Shown here piece after piece: positions 1 through 7,759 of a DNA stretch of 37,127 bases (its first letter is position 1; each line of letters begins with the position of its first letter). This DNA comes from Pseudomonadota bacterium (GTDB lineage Bacteria; Myxococcota_A; UBA9042; GCA-2863065): assembly GCA_947498315.1 (NCBI GenBank), contig CANMLD010000018.1, positions 1-37,127 of the forward strand. The letters are read 5' to 3'. The position numbers and the translations under genes were made by a program. The notes beneath the pieces were generated by a model. It did no database searches. It saw only the letters and a list, made by a program, of their open reading frames with translations, and had not been told where the DNA came from.

Positions 1-120
1 GACCCTCGCGGCGCTGCCGCCCGTGACCCTCGCGGCGCTGCCGCCCGTGACCCTCGCGGCGCTGCCGCCCGTGACCCTCGCGGCGCTGCCGCCCGTGACC
101 CTCGCGGCGCTGCCGCGCCG
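1..120. repeat. 24-bp tandem repeat, about 4.8 copies
   Basis: The unit begins gaccctcgcggcgctgccgc and ends ccgt. Four perfect units fill 1-96 and a fifth runs to about 116 before diverging. The first unit starts at the first base, so the array probably continues to the left. Because 24 is a multiple of three, unit number can change without breaking the frame; on the plus strand it encodes TLAALPPV repeats. Confidence 0.95.
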
Positions 121-217
121 CCATGATTGGGAGCGGAAGCTCCTGGAGAAACGAGCGCGAAGCCTCGGGCTCATACTCGTTGAACCCAACTCCGAGTTCT
201 CCGTGAGTCCGAGTTAG
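2..217 (+). CDS. Unidentified ORF tail with TLAALPPV repeats
   Basis: An open frame enters from the left edge and ends at a TAG at 215-217. It reads four TLAALPPV octapeptides, then a different, charged tail (RRHDWERKLLEKRARSLGLI, then a short hydrophilic end). I do not recognise the tail. GTG codons occur in each repeat unit, so a start inside the window is possible, but a longer gene truncated by the window edge is equally likely. The minus strand of the repeat is also open, so coding status is uncertain. Confidence 0.3.
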   Translation, partial: TLAALPPVTLAALPPVTLAALPPVTLAALPPVTLAALPRRHDWERKLLEKRARSLGLILVEPNSEFSVSPS

Positions 218-228
218 TCACGAGCGGC

Positions 229-349
229 CAGCGGTCAGCCGCCGCGTCGCTTCCCCGGCCATAGCCCTCGGCAATATTCGAGTGGATCGAAACGGCCGTC
301 CGCCGGAGTTGGCTCGTCAGGCTGCCTGGAAGCTGAAGGCTGACCGCTG
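229..349. repeat. Short element bounded by 12-bp inverted repeats
   Basis: CAGCGGTCAGCC at 229-240 is matched by its exact reverse complement at 338-349, with 97 bp between them. A separate 13-bp direct repeat (gagaaacgagcgc) lies outside it at 146-158 and 386-398; the second copy is the end of the SGNH hydrolase gene. No gene is seen inside. It could be a small palindromic element or a duplication scar. Confidence 0.4.
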
Positions 350-380
350 AACGCCTTCGGTGAAGATCGGGATATGCACC

Positions 381-1331
381 CTATTGAGAAACGAGCGCAC
401 CCTTGACCCACGAGAGGCGATCGATGGACGCACAGTCGCAGCCCCATGAGGCTGGGAGCTTCGGACACGCGATCTGGGCCATCAGCTTGTGGCCCGCTTG
501 GTTCGGGTGGACGTGGTCGAAGGAGCGTAGCTCGGGGCGCAAGAACCAGCGCGGCAGCTCGGCGGCGGAGGCGACGGCCGCGTCGCGGTTCGGGAGGCGC
601 TTCTGCAGCTTCCGGTCGCGATCCCAGAGCTTTCCGAGCTTGACGACGTCTCGGAGAGGCGCTTCCGGGTTGCGGAGGGGGCTGTCGTAGAGGTCGATGG
701 CGACGTCGGGCAGCTCCTCGGGCGCCCACGGCGTGGCTCCGTCTTTGCCGGCGTAGCTCTCGAGCGCTTCGGCGCGCCCGAGCCGGCCCAGGAGGAAGTC
801 CGCGCTTCGCTGCGTCTTCGACTTGTAGTCGAGGCCATCGAAGTGCTTCCAGCGCCGGTCCTTGTCGTCCCCCCACGGGGTGAGCGTGAACGCCAGCACT
901 TTCATCCCTGCCTTCTTGGCCATGAGGAAGGTCTCGACCGTCTCTTTGATGGTGATGGAGGGCGAGCCGATGCTGTTCAGCCCGCCGCTCGAGAGCAGCC
1001 AGTGCGCTTCGCCCTCCCGGATCCGGGCTCCTGGGTTACGGAGCACTTGCGCGCGGAAACGCTGTCGAAGCTGCGGCGCGCCGTACGCAACTTTGGAGAT
1101 GTTCCGCAGCTCGACCCGCGCACACACTGCCTCCACATAGTGCGCGAAGCTGCCGGTCGGCCACGCGCCGATGGACCCACCGAGCACGATGACCTTCACA
1201 GGACGGTCGGTCTTGCGGTGACGCCAGGTGCCGACGGGTTCGTCGGCTTGCGCGTTCGGTGTGACCAGGGCGATGACGATCGCAGCGAGGAGAGAGACGG
1301 AGAGGCCCCGAGGGGCGGAGCTCAATGACCG
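381..1331 (-). CDS. Secreted SGNH/GDSL-type hydrolase
   Basis: A 316-residue exported protein. Residues 1-30 form a signal peptide ending in NAQA. The SGNH block I serine lies in GGSIG (residues 52-56), a block-III-like GGLN follows, and the block V Asp/His pair is in DHVHP (D272, H275) near the C-terminus. That order is typical of SGNH esterases and acyl hydrolases acting on acylated carbohydrates or lipids; the substrate cannot be told. The C-terminal end is Cys-containing (C..GCDC). I chose the ATG at 1331 because it directly precedes the signal peptide and overlaps the stop of the upstream lipoprotein gene by 10 bp; a longer reading from 1373 would add 14 unlikely residues. It is the last gene of a four-gene minus-strand operon. 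Confidence 0.75.
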   Translation of the reverse strand, partial: RSLSSAPRGLSVSLLAAIVIALVTPNAQADEPVGTWRHRKTDRPVKVIVLGGSIGAWPTGSFAHYVEAVCARVELRNISKVAYGAPQLRQRFRAQVLRNPGARIREGEAHWLLSSGGLNSIGSPSITIKETVETFLMAKKAGMKVLAFTLTPWGDDKDRRWKHFDGLDYKSKTQRSADFLLGRLGRAEALESYAGKDGATPWAPEELPDVAIDLYDSPLRNPEAPLRDVVKLGKLWDRDRKLQKRLPNRDAAVASAAELPRWFLRPELRSFDHVHPNQAGHKLMAQIACPKLPASWGCDCASIDRLSWVKGALVSQ

Positions 1332-1651
1332 CATTTCAACCATTCCGAGAGGTTTTTGGCGCGTTTCCAACACTCGATTTGAACTACTGGAGCGCTCTTT
1401 CTACAGGTCGGCACGCATTCCGCCACGAAGGACGCTTCGGCCGCCTTCAGGGCGTTCGTCGTAGATGAATGAACTGCCGTAGCCTGCTCCGACTGGGGCG
1501 ATGGGAACGTGCGCCACGCCGACGCCCGGTGGTCGGCGGTTTGGTGAGCAAGGACGTAGGGCCGGCTGCATGCGGCCGTACAGTCCGCTTCACTAGCGCC
1601 ACAGCCGGCAGCCATGGTGGCAGTAAGTGCAACAAGTACGAGCGACTTCAA
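1322..1651 (-). CDS. Small Cys-rich lipoprotein, twin CX3C
   Basis: A 109-residue protein from a TTG at 1651. This start overlaps the TGA of the PilZ-like gene (TTGA, 4 bp) and has a GGAG-like site a few bases upstream. The N-terminus is a short hydrophobic stretch ending in TMAAGC, which fits a lipobox with acylated C17. The mature part has two CX3C pairs (DCTAAC and ECVPTC) and two more single cysteines, suggesting a small disulfide-bonded periplasmic protein. I know no named family for it. The same frame is open for another 109 codons upstream, but that part lies over the PilZ-like gene and has the Arg-rich composition of a shadow frame, so it is excluded. Its position between the PilZ-like and SGNH genes, with overlaps on both sides, implies co-translation. 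Confidence 0.6.
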   Translation of the reverse strand: MKSLVLVALTATMAAGCGASEADCTAACSRPYVLAHQTADHRASAWRTFPSPQSEQATAVHSSTTNALKAAEASFVAECVPTCRKSAPVVQIECWKRAKNLSEWLKCGH

Positions 1652-2547
1652 CCCGCCTGCTCCGGTTCCTCGCCCCGATCGCGTCGGTGGTGAAAGGCCT
1701 TCTCGAGCCACAAGGCGAGGAGACCGGGGCTCTCGCCCTCGTCGATACGCTGGACAGTGATCCAGAGCTGCGCTTTGAAGCTGCCGCCCGGCGGGTCGTC
1801 GACCTTCCGGCCTAGGACCCCGTAGACGGCAATGGCGTGCCGTACGGCGTCGCTCGGGTTCTCGCTCTCTCCGGGGAACACGAGGGTGAGGTCGCAGCGC
1901 ATCTTCACGCCGAGGCCCGGGACGACCGCGTTCGTGTTCACCTGAAGCCAGCGCTCGCTGATTCGGAGCGCGCGGCACCAGTACTGAGCGCCGGTAACCC
2001 AGTAGGCGCAGGGCACGTTCAGGAACATGCCGATCTTCGTGCCCAGCTGTTCTAGCGTCGCGGCGACCACCTCCGGGGTGGTTGCAGGGCGGCCCGTGAC
2101 GAGTGGCCCCGCTGGCGTCGATGTAGTGCCGGCCACGCGCATGGCCGGCCCCTTCGAGACCGGGGCTTTCGGCTCATCAGCTTCGAAGCAGATGCGATAA
2201 CCGGCTCCGGCTGCCGAAGGGGCAAGCGCCCCCTTCACATCGAGTCGCGCGCGCACGAACTGCGTCACGGCATCGCGACCGTCTTGGCTCGCGACGTCAG
2301 TGAGTCGGACCAACACGCCATGACGGCCGTCCGGGGCAGCATCGGCTACCGACTCGACCCGACCCGACACCGTGAGACGGCCTGCGCCGGACCAGTCGGC
2401 GCTGAAGGAGCTGCCCTCCTTGAGCCTCTCGGTCGTGCGGAAGAACACGACGTTGCCGTCCAGCGAGACGACGTCGGCGAGCAGGAAGCGGCCATCCCGC
2501 TGAAAACGTAATGATGGCAATCGCTTGGGAGTCGAACGGCGCGCCAA
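1648..2547 (-). CDS. PilZ-like double beta-barrel protein (tentative)
   Basis: A 299-residue soluble protein read from a TTG at 2547, one base after the stop of the SpoIID-like gene. Two stretches rich in beta-strand pattern, about residues 12-100 and 165-290, are separated by an Ala/Pro-rich linker. The second has the look of a PilZ barrel (a pattern like RALRISERWLQVNTNAVVPG, then alternating hydrophobic strands). The canonical c-di-GMP-binding RxxxR and (D/N)xSxxG residues are not clearly present, so if it is PilZ it may be a non-binding member. There is no signal peptide, so it is probably cytoplasmic. Operon position ties it to envelope proteins. The start could also be a few codons downstream. 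Confidence 0.45.
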   Translation of the reverse strand: MARRSTPKRLPSLRFQRDGRFLLADVVSLDGNVVFFRTTERLKEGSSFSADWSGAGRLTVSGRVESVADAAPDGRHGVLVRLTDVASQDGRDAVTQFVRARLDVKGALAPSAAGAGYRICFEADEPKAPVSKGPAMRVAGTTSTPAGPLVTGRPATTPEVVAATLEQLGTKIGMFLNVPCAYWVTGAQYWCRALRISERWLQVNTNAVVPGLGVKMRCDLTLVFPGESENPSDAVRHAIAVYGVLGRKVDDPPGGSFKAQLWITVQRIDEGESPGLLALWLEKAFHHRRDRGEEPEQAG

Positions 2548-2548
2548 A

Positions 2549-4621
2549 TCAAGACTCCCGGTAGCGGTGGCGCAAGGCGACGAGCAGGGCCACGAGCGCT
2601 CCCGCTGCGACAGGGAAGTCGGCTCGAGGGCCGTGCTGACACCCTCCCGCGCTCTTGTCCGAGCGGGCTGTTACCACAGAGCCTGTATTGCCGTCCGCGC
2701 CGTCCGCGCCGTTATCGGTCGCATCGACACCGGTCGCGCCGTCATTGGCGCCATCTTGCGCATCGAGGCCGTCGCCAGGCGCATCACCGCCTACCGAGCC
2801 ACCTGAATCATCGCTCGGGAGCCCGACGTCCCCGTCACCGGACTCTACCGATACGGGCGCGAACACGGCGTCCATCCAGAGCTCGAGCTCGGCGTCGGGG
2901 CAGCGGATGAGGCCGGCCGTATGCACGAGGCGTAGGCGCGCGATCCGCGAGCCGGCGTCCCCCGTGGCGCCCACCTCGAAGGTCATGTCACCGACGCCCT
3001 CGGCTGGGATGGCCGCGGCGTTCGTGGCCACCGTAAAGGCGTCTACCCAGCTTTCGTGGAAGAGGGGCGAGCTCGTGCCCGGTAGCTCTCCTTCGGCCAT
3101 GAGCGTGAGGGTCCCGGGCTCCCAGGCGAGCGCGCCGTCGTTCCGAATGGCCACGGTCACGGTCGATGTTCCGCCGATCGCCACCGTCTCCGGCGCCGTG
3201 GGCACCAGGAAGGTCGCGGCGAGGTTCGGGAGGGGGAAGGGGAGGGCGGTGGCGTCATCGTCGATGAGGCCGTCGCAGTCGTCGTCGAGCCCATTACAGA
3301 GCTCGGTCGAAGCCGACTTCTGGCCCACGCACGTCACCGACGCGCCGAGGCACTTGAGCCGTCCTTCGGAGCAGACGCCGGGGACGGACGTGTTGCATGC
3401 CGGCGCGTCGGTCGGATCGATGGACACGCACTCGCCGTAGGGGCCGTATGCGCAGTCGGACCCGCACATGCGGTATTGAACGCCGCACTCGCCACACGGC
3501 TTCTGATCGACATCACCAAAGGTGCAGCCGCTCCCGCCCGCGCACTCGGACCAGCCACCGTACGCGCAGCTCGCTGAGCAGGTTCGCGAGCGCTGGCCGC
3601 AATTGCCGCAGGACTCCGTCTCGACGGCGCCCGGCGCACACCCGCCCTGGCCACTACACTCGGAATAGCCGCCCCAGCCGCATTGCGCCGTACACGTCCT
3701 CGTCTTCTGCCCGCATTGGCCGCATCCGGCCGACTCGCTCGCACCGGGCGCGCAGGTGCCTTCCCCGCTGCAACCCGAATAGGCACCCCATTGGCAGTTG
3801 GCGCCACAAGTCCTCGTTTTTTGTCCACATTGGCCACACGCTTGGCTCTCGGTCGCGCCCGCGGTGCACGCACAAGCGGCGCCGATGCAGGTGCCCGTCG
3901 CCGTGACCAACTGAATGTCCGAGCCGTAGTAGAACTTGAGGATGTCGGCGTAGCCCCAACCCGCTGTAGCGAGGCACGACGCACCGTTTTGCGACTTGCA
4001 GCCGCGGTTGGCATAGTTGCCGGCGTTGACCCACCCGAGCGTCGTCTGAGTGAGGCCGGCGCCCGACTTTCCCTGGTTGTACGTGACGTACTTTTCGGTG
4101 TTGGACCAGTCATTGTCGCCCGCTTTGGCGACGCAGCTCGCGGCCGACGGCTTCGCGCCAGCGACATAGAACGCCGCGACCTGCGTGTTCGAATAGCGGA
4201 GCACGATGCCAGCCGTCTCGTTCACCGCTTGGTAGTGGATGGCCGTCGGCTGGGCGGTGCAGGTGTAGACTTGGTCCGACTGACCATCGGCGATCTGCCC
4301 TGCCGAATTCAGCTTGTAATACAGGTAGCTACGGGCCGCGACTGCCTGCGCCTTCAGCGCTTCGAGCGGCGCGCTGCCGTTCTCGCAGCGGATGACGCGT
4401 GGGAGGTAGTCGGTCTCGACGTCCTTGACGCCCTTACCGATGACGGTGGCCGTGCAGTAAGCCGCGAGCGCGCCGGTCGTGGTCGCATAGCCCGACGTTG
4501 CGGCTGCCGGCTCATCGACCTCGGCGCTACATGCGCTCAGGGCGAGGAAGAGAGCGCCGCAGCCGAGAGCGATGAGCCAGTTCGGAGCGGATCGAGACGA
4601 GGCGTGCAGCGCATTTACCAT
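2549..4621 (-). CDS. SpoIID/LytB-domain lipoprotein with MYXO-CTERM-like tail
   Basis: A 690-residue multidomain surface protein. Residues 1-31 are a lipoprotein signal (LALSAC, C31). A SpoIID/LytB domain follows (about 55-235; signature ALKAQAVAARSYLYYKL at 88-104); family members act on peptidoglycan. Next come four Cys-rich repeats of about 37 residues (pattern CGQCGQKTRTC...C..GGYSEC; about 245-405), a MopE-type metal-binding motif (LCNGLDDDCDGLIDDD), an Ig-like domain resembling NBR1-type folds (about 465-590) and an Asp/Gly-rich spacer. The C-terminus has GGC, a hydrophobic segment and RHRYRES, as in MYXO-CTERM sorting tails. It is first in a leftward operon whose next gene starts one base after the stop. 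The 100-bp divergent gap to the HMG-CoA lyase gene should hold both promoters. Domain calls are by eye. Confidence 0.75.
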   Translation of the reverse strand: MVNALHASSRSAPNWLIALGCGALFLALSACSAEVDEPAAATSGYATTTGALAAYCTATVIGKGVKDVETDYLPRVIRCENGSAPLEALKAQAVAARSYLYYKLNSAGQIADGQSDQVYTCTAQPTAIHYQAVNETAGIVLRYSNTQVAAFYVAGAKPSAASCVAKAGDNDWSNTEKYVTYNQGKSGAGLTQTTLGWVNAGNYANRGCKSQNGASCLATAGWGYADILKFYYGSDIQLVTATGTCIGAACACTAGATESQACGQCGQKTRTCGANCQWGAYSGCSGEGTCAPGASESAGCGQCGQKTRTCTAQCGWGGYSECSGQGGCAPGAVETESCGNCGQRSRTCSASCAYGGWSECAGGSGCTFGDVDQKPCGECGVQYRMCGSDCAYGPYGECVSIDPTDAPACNTSVPGVCSEGRLKCLGASVTCVGQKSASTELCNGLDDDCDGLIDDDATALPFPLPNLAATFLVPTAPETVAIGGTSTVTVAIRNDGALAWEPGTLTLMAEGELPGTSSPLFHESWVDAFTVATNAAAIPAEGVGDMTFEVGATGDAGSRIARLRLVHTAGLIRCPDAELELWMDAVFAPVSVESGDGDVGLPSDDSGGSVGGDAPGDGLDAQDGANDGATGVDATDNGADGADGNTGSVVTARSDKSAGGCQHGPRADFPVAAGALVALLVALRHRYRES

Positions 4622-4721
4622 GCGCGAAGACTACCACGTGCGCACGGGCGGGCGAAGGAGCTTTGTCTTCTCTTGCGTCGCGGGGTGGCACGCCCCGAAG
4701 CCCTGCATTAGTCTTGGGGTC

Positions 4722-5627
4722 ATGGCTATCCCCAAGCGAGTGCGCGTCGTCGAAGTGGGGCCCCGAGATGGGCTCCAGAACGAACCTGCGCTGGTCCCGG
4801 CCGCCGACAAGGTGGCTTTCATCGACCGCCTCACCGCCGCGGGGCTTCCCTTCATCGAGGCCACCAGCTTCGTCTCGCCCCGTTGGGTGCCGCAGCTCGC
4901 CGACGCTGCCCTCGTCTATCCTGCTATCCAGGTCAAGCCTGGCGTCACCTACTCGGTGCTCGTCCCGAACCTCGTCGGCCTCCAGCGCGCGCTCGACGCC
5001 GGCGCCAAGCACATCGCCGTCTTCACCGCGGCGAGCGAGACGTTCAACCAGCACAACATCAACGCGTCCGTGGACGAGAGCCTCGTCCGCATCGGCGCTG
5101 TGGTCGCCCTCGCCCACGAGCGCGGCGTCCCCGTGCGCGGCTACGTCAGTACGTCTTTCGGTTGCCCCTACGAAGGCGCTGTGAAAGCGAGCGCGGTCGC
5201 CGACGTCGCGTCACGCCTCCTCGACCTGGGCCTCACCGACATCGCCCTCGGCGACACGCACGGCGGTGCCAACCCCACCCTCGTGACCGAGGTGCTTGAC
5301 GAGGTCCTGAAACGCGTCCCGCTCGAGACCCTCGGCGTCCATTTCCACGACACGCACGGGCGTGCGCTCGCGAACGTGTATGTCGCGCTCACGTACGGCG
5401 TCTCGACGGTCGACGCCAGCGCCGGGGGCCTCGGAGGGTGCCCCTACGCGCCGGGCGCCAGCGGCAACCTCGCGACCGAAGACCTCATCGTCATGCTCCA
5501 CGAGATGGGCATCGAAACCGGCGTCGATCTCGACAAGGTCCTCGAGACCTGCTTCTGGATGGAGTCCGTCCTCGGCCGCCGGCTCACGTCGCGGCACCTG
5601 CAGGTGGCCCGGGCCCAGCGCCTGTGA
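4722..5627 (+). CDS. mvaB: Hydroxymethylglutaryl-CoA lyase
   Basis: A 301-residue TIM-barrel enzyme cleaving 3-hydroxy-3-methylglutaryl-CoA to acetyl-CoA and acetoacetate, the last step of leucine breakdown. Seen: VGPRDGLQNE at residues 12-21 (catalytic Arg15 and metal-binding Asp16), the metal-binding HFHDTHG, and the family signature GGLGGCPYAPGASGNLATED with the active-site Cys240. Length is normal for bacteria. I chose the ATG at 4722, preceded by a GGGG ribosome-binding site, over the ORF start at 4572, because the family begins just before the conserved GPRDG block. No other leucine-pathway genes are nearby. Its stop overlaps the next gene by 4 bp (GTGA), so the two are probably co-translated although no functional link is obvious. 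Confidence 0.95.
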   Translation: MAIPKRVRVVEVGPRDGLQNEPALVPAADKVAFIDRLTAAGLPFIEATSFVSPRWVPQLADAALVYPAIQVKPGVTYSVLVPNLVGLQRALDAGAKHIAVFTAASETFNQHNINASVDESLVRIGAVVALAHERGVPVRGYVSTSFGCPYEGAVKASAVADVASRLLDLGLTDIALGDTHGGANPTLVTEVLDEVLKRVPLETLGVHFHDTHGRALANVYVALTYGVSTVDASAGGLGGCPYAPGASGNLATEDLIVMLHEMGIETGVDLDKVLETCFWMESVLGRRLTSRHLQVARAQRL

Positions 5628-7711
5628 CCGTCGCGACAGCACTCCTCTCCATCGGGCTCTCCTTGGCCACGGCGCCGCCCGCCAATGGGACCACGGAGGC
5701 CGACTGGCGGCAGGCCCTGCGCACGGCGCCCCCGGAAGCAGCGTTCCAAGGGATTGGGGCCCTGGAGGCGGCTCGCACTGGCGCTCCCATCCTCATGGAC
5801 CTCGTCCGATGCTCGGCCACTGCGGCAGGTTGCGACGTCTCGCTGCCACTCGAGGTCCGCGTCGCCGCCGCCATCGCCCTCGGTCGCATCGAACCGCTCG
5901 CGGCAATGGGTCCGGGCGCAGCCGCTGCCTCGCTCCTCGACGTGCTCAGCACCGCGGCTCGTGAGCCTGGCGTCGACGGCGCCGCCGTGTTCGCGCTCGG
6001 CCAGCTCGGCAGCGCCGCCCTCGCTGCGGGCCAGCCAGCACTCGCGGCACGCGTGGAAGTTCGGCTGTTGGGGTTGCTCAGCCCCGTCGAGACCGACACG
6101 CCGGCCCGGCCTGTCCCGATCCTTCCGCTCTGGCGAGCCCTCGGCCGGGTCGGGGGCGAGGCGACCCTGACGCGCGCACTTGGGGCCGTCTCCGAGCTCG
6201 GACGCCCGGTTGCGCTCGTCACGGCGGGGCTCGTGCTGACGCGGTTAGCGCGCGATCCGGCGGGTGAGCCGGCGCTCATCGAGGCACTCGACGATCCGAA
6301 CCCGGAGGTGCGGGCCGCGGCGCTCTACGCGTTTGCCCGCGCGGGGAAGGCGCCGTTCCCGGCGCCCGTCGTGGCCCGCGTACTTACGGCGCTCGAAGGC
6401 GGGCCCGGCTCCGAAAGAACACTCGCCGCCAGGGCCTTTCGAAAGGCCGGTCTCTCAGGCGGGTTCGAGAGCGCCTTGCCGCGCCTTCAGGCCCTCTTCG
6501 ACGGCGAGCGCCTGCAGGCGCATGAAGCCGCCGTCGTCATGAGCGGGCTCGGAGCCGCCGCGCCGGCCTTCCGAGCGAACGTCATTCGGCACGTCGCGTC
6601 GTCGCCTTCAGGGGGCGAAGGCCGCCTCTTCACCCCCTGGATTCATGTCGCGCTTGCCGCGGCCCACGATCTCCCCGAAGGCTCGGCGCTTGCTGGCGAG
6701 CTCGATGTCGACGCGCCGTCTCTCGCACGCCGCACGCCGATCAGCGCGTTCGGAGAGCCCATCGCGCGCCGTCGTTCGCTGCTCGTCTGCGCCCTCGCGA
6801 CCGACGACCAACTCCTCGACCACCACTGTTCCCCCGCCGCTCGCGTCGAACGGGCCGCTGCGCTCGGTCGCACTACCGCGCTGTGGCTCGCGTCACCGTC
6901 TCCCGGTGCACGTATGGCCGCACTCACCGCGAGTCAGGACGCGGCCGCACTCGAAGCCGCGCTCTCGGACCCCGACGGACCCGTCGTGGCAACGGCCTGC
7001 AGTCGCGCGAGCGAGCTCACGAGCGTGCCGCAATCCCTCACGGACGCGGTCGTCGCTCGTGCGGTGATGCTCGCGTCGGCCGCGACGACGGACGCCAACT
7101 CCCTCGAACCGGCGCTCGACTGCTTCAAGGCCTCGCAGCTCCTCGCGAAAGGCGTGCCGGACGCGCTCGCGACAGCAGCTCGCTCTTCCGCGCCGGCCCT
7201 AGCGCGCCTCGCCTCGAGCGTGTCAGGGGTCTTGCCCGGGACCGAACTGCCGCTACCGGCCTTTCCCACCTCGGTCTTGCCGCCGAGCGCCACGGCCCTC
7301 GCCGTCGTCACTGACGCTGGCTCCTTCCGGATCGCGCTCGATGCTGACAGCGCGCCGGCGACGGTGCGTCACTTGACGAACCTCGCGGCTGCACGTCGCT
7401 TCGACGGGCTCTCCGTCCACCGCGTGGTGGCCGACTTCGTCATCCAAACCGGCGATCCCCGGGGTGACGGATGGGGAGGGCTCTCGCCTTCGATCCCGTG
7501 CGAGAACAATGACTTGCCCTACGTCTCGGGCTCGGCCGGCATGGCGCTCGCCGGCAAAGACACCGGCACGTCGCAGTGGTTCGTCACCCACACGGCGCAC
7601 CCGCATCTGCACGGCACCTATACGCAGTTCGGGCGGGTCGTCACAGGCCTCGAGACCGTCGATCGCATCGTGCCGGGGGACCGTATCCTGAGCGTGACCG
7701 TCGAACCTTGA
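5624..7711 (+). CDS. Exported HEAT-repeat/cyclophilin peptidyl-prolyl isomerase
   Basis: A 695-residue protein starting at GTG 5624 (GTGA overlap with the HMG-CoA lyase gene). The first 20 or so residues form a signal peptide (VATALLSIGLSLATAPPANG), so it should act in the periplasm or outside. Residues of about 60-540 are Ala/Leu-rich helical pairs with HEAT-like spacing (for example LIEALDDPNPEVRAAALYAF). Residues of about 562-695 are a cyclophilin domain: VHRVVADFVIQTGDPRGDGW, GTSQWFVTH and the terminal FGRVVTGLETVDRI are classic. The domain keeps the catalytic-Arg-type HRV and the QTGDP and FVT segments. A scaffold of helical repeats carrying a C-terminal isomerase suggests a folding helper bound to a client surface. 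Upstream codons in the same frame overlap the lyase gene and were discarded. Confidence 0.88.
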   Translation: MTVATALLSIGLSLATAPPANGTTEADWRQALRTAPPEAAFQGIGALEAARTGAPILMDLVRCSATAAGCDVSLPLEVRVAAAIALGRIEPLAAMGPGAAAASLLDVLSTAAREPGVDGAAVFALGQLGSAALAAGQPALAARVEVRLLGLLSPVETDTPARPVPILPLWRALGRVGGEATLTRALGAVSELGRPVALVTAGLVLTRLARDPAGEPALIEALDDPNPEVRAAALYAFARAGKAPFPAPVVARVLTALEGGPGSERTLAARAFRKAGLSGGFESALPRLQALFDGERLQAHEAAVVMSGLGAAAPAFRANVIRHVASSPSGGEGRLFTPWIHVALAAAHDLPEGSALAGELDVDAPSLARRTPISAFGEPIARRRSLLVCALATDDQLLDHHCSPAARVERAAALGRTTALWLASPSPGARMAALTASQDAAALEAALSDPDGPVVATACSRASELTSVPQSLTDAVVARAVMLASAATTDANSLEPALDCFKASQLLAKGVPDALATAARSSAPALARLASSVSGVLPGTELPLPAFPTSVLPPSATALAVVTDAGSFRIALDADSAPATVRHLTNLAAARRFDGLSVHRVVADFVIQTGDPRGDGWGGLSPSIPCENNDLPYVSGSAGMALAGKDTGTSQWFVTHTAHPHLHGTYTQFGRVVTGLETVDRIVPGDRILSVTVEP

Positions 7712-7759
7712 GCTCACGAGAGCGGGATCGTGAAGTGGGGCGGAGCTCCTCTTCGAGGG

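Noticed and set aside
3683-4711. Plus-strand ORF (342 codons) over the SpoIID gene
   Set aside because: Arg/Ala-rich shadow opposite the Cys-repeat region; no recognisable domain or ribosome-binding site.
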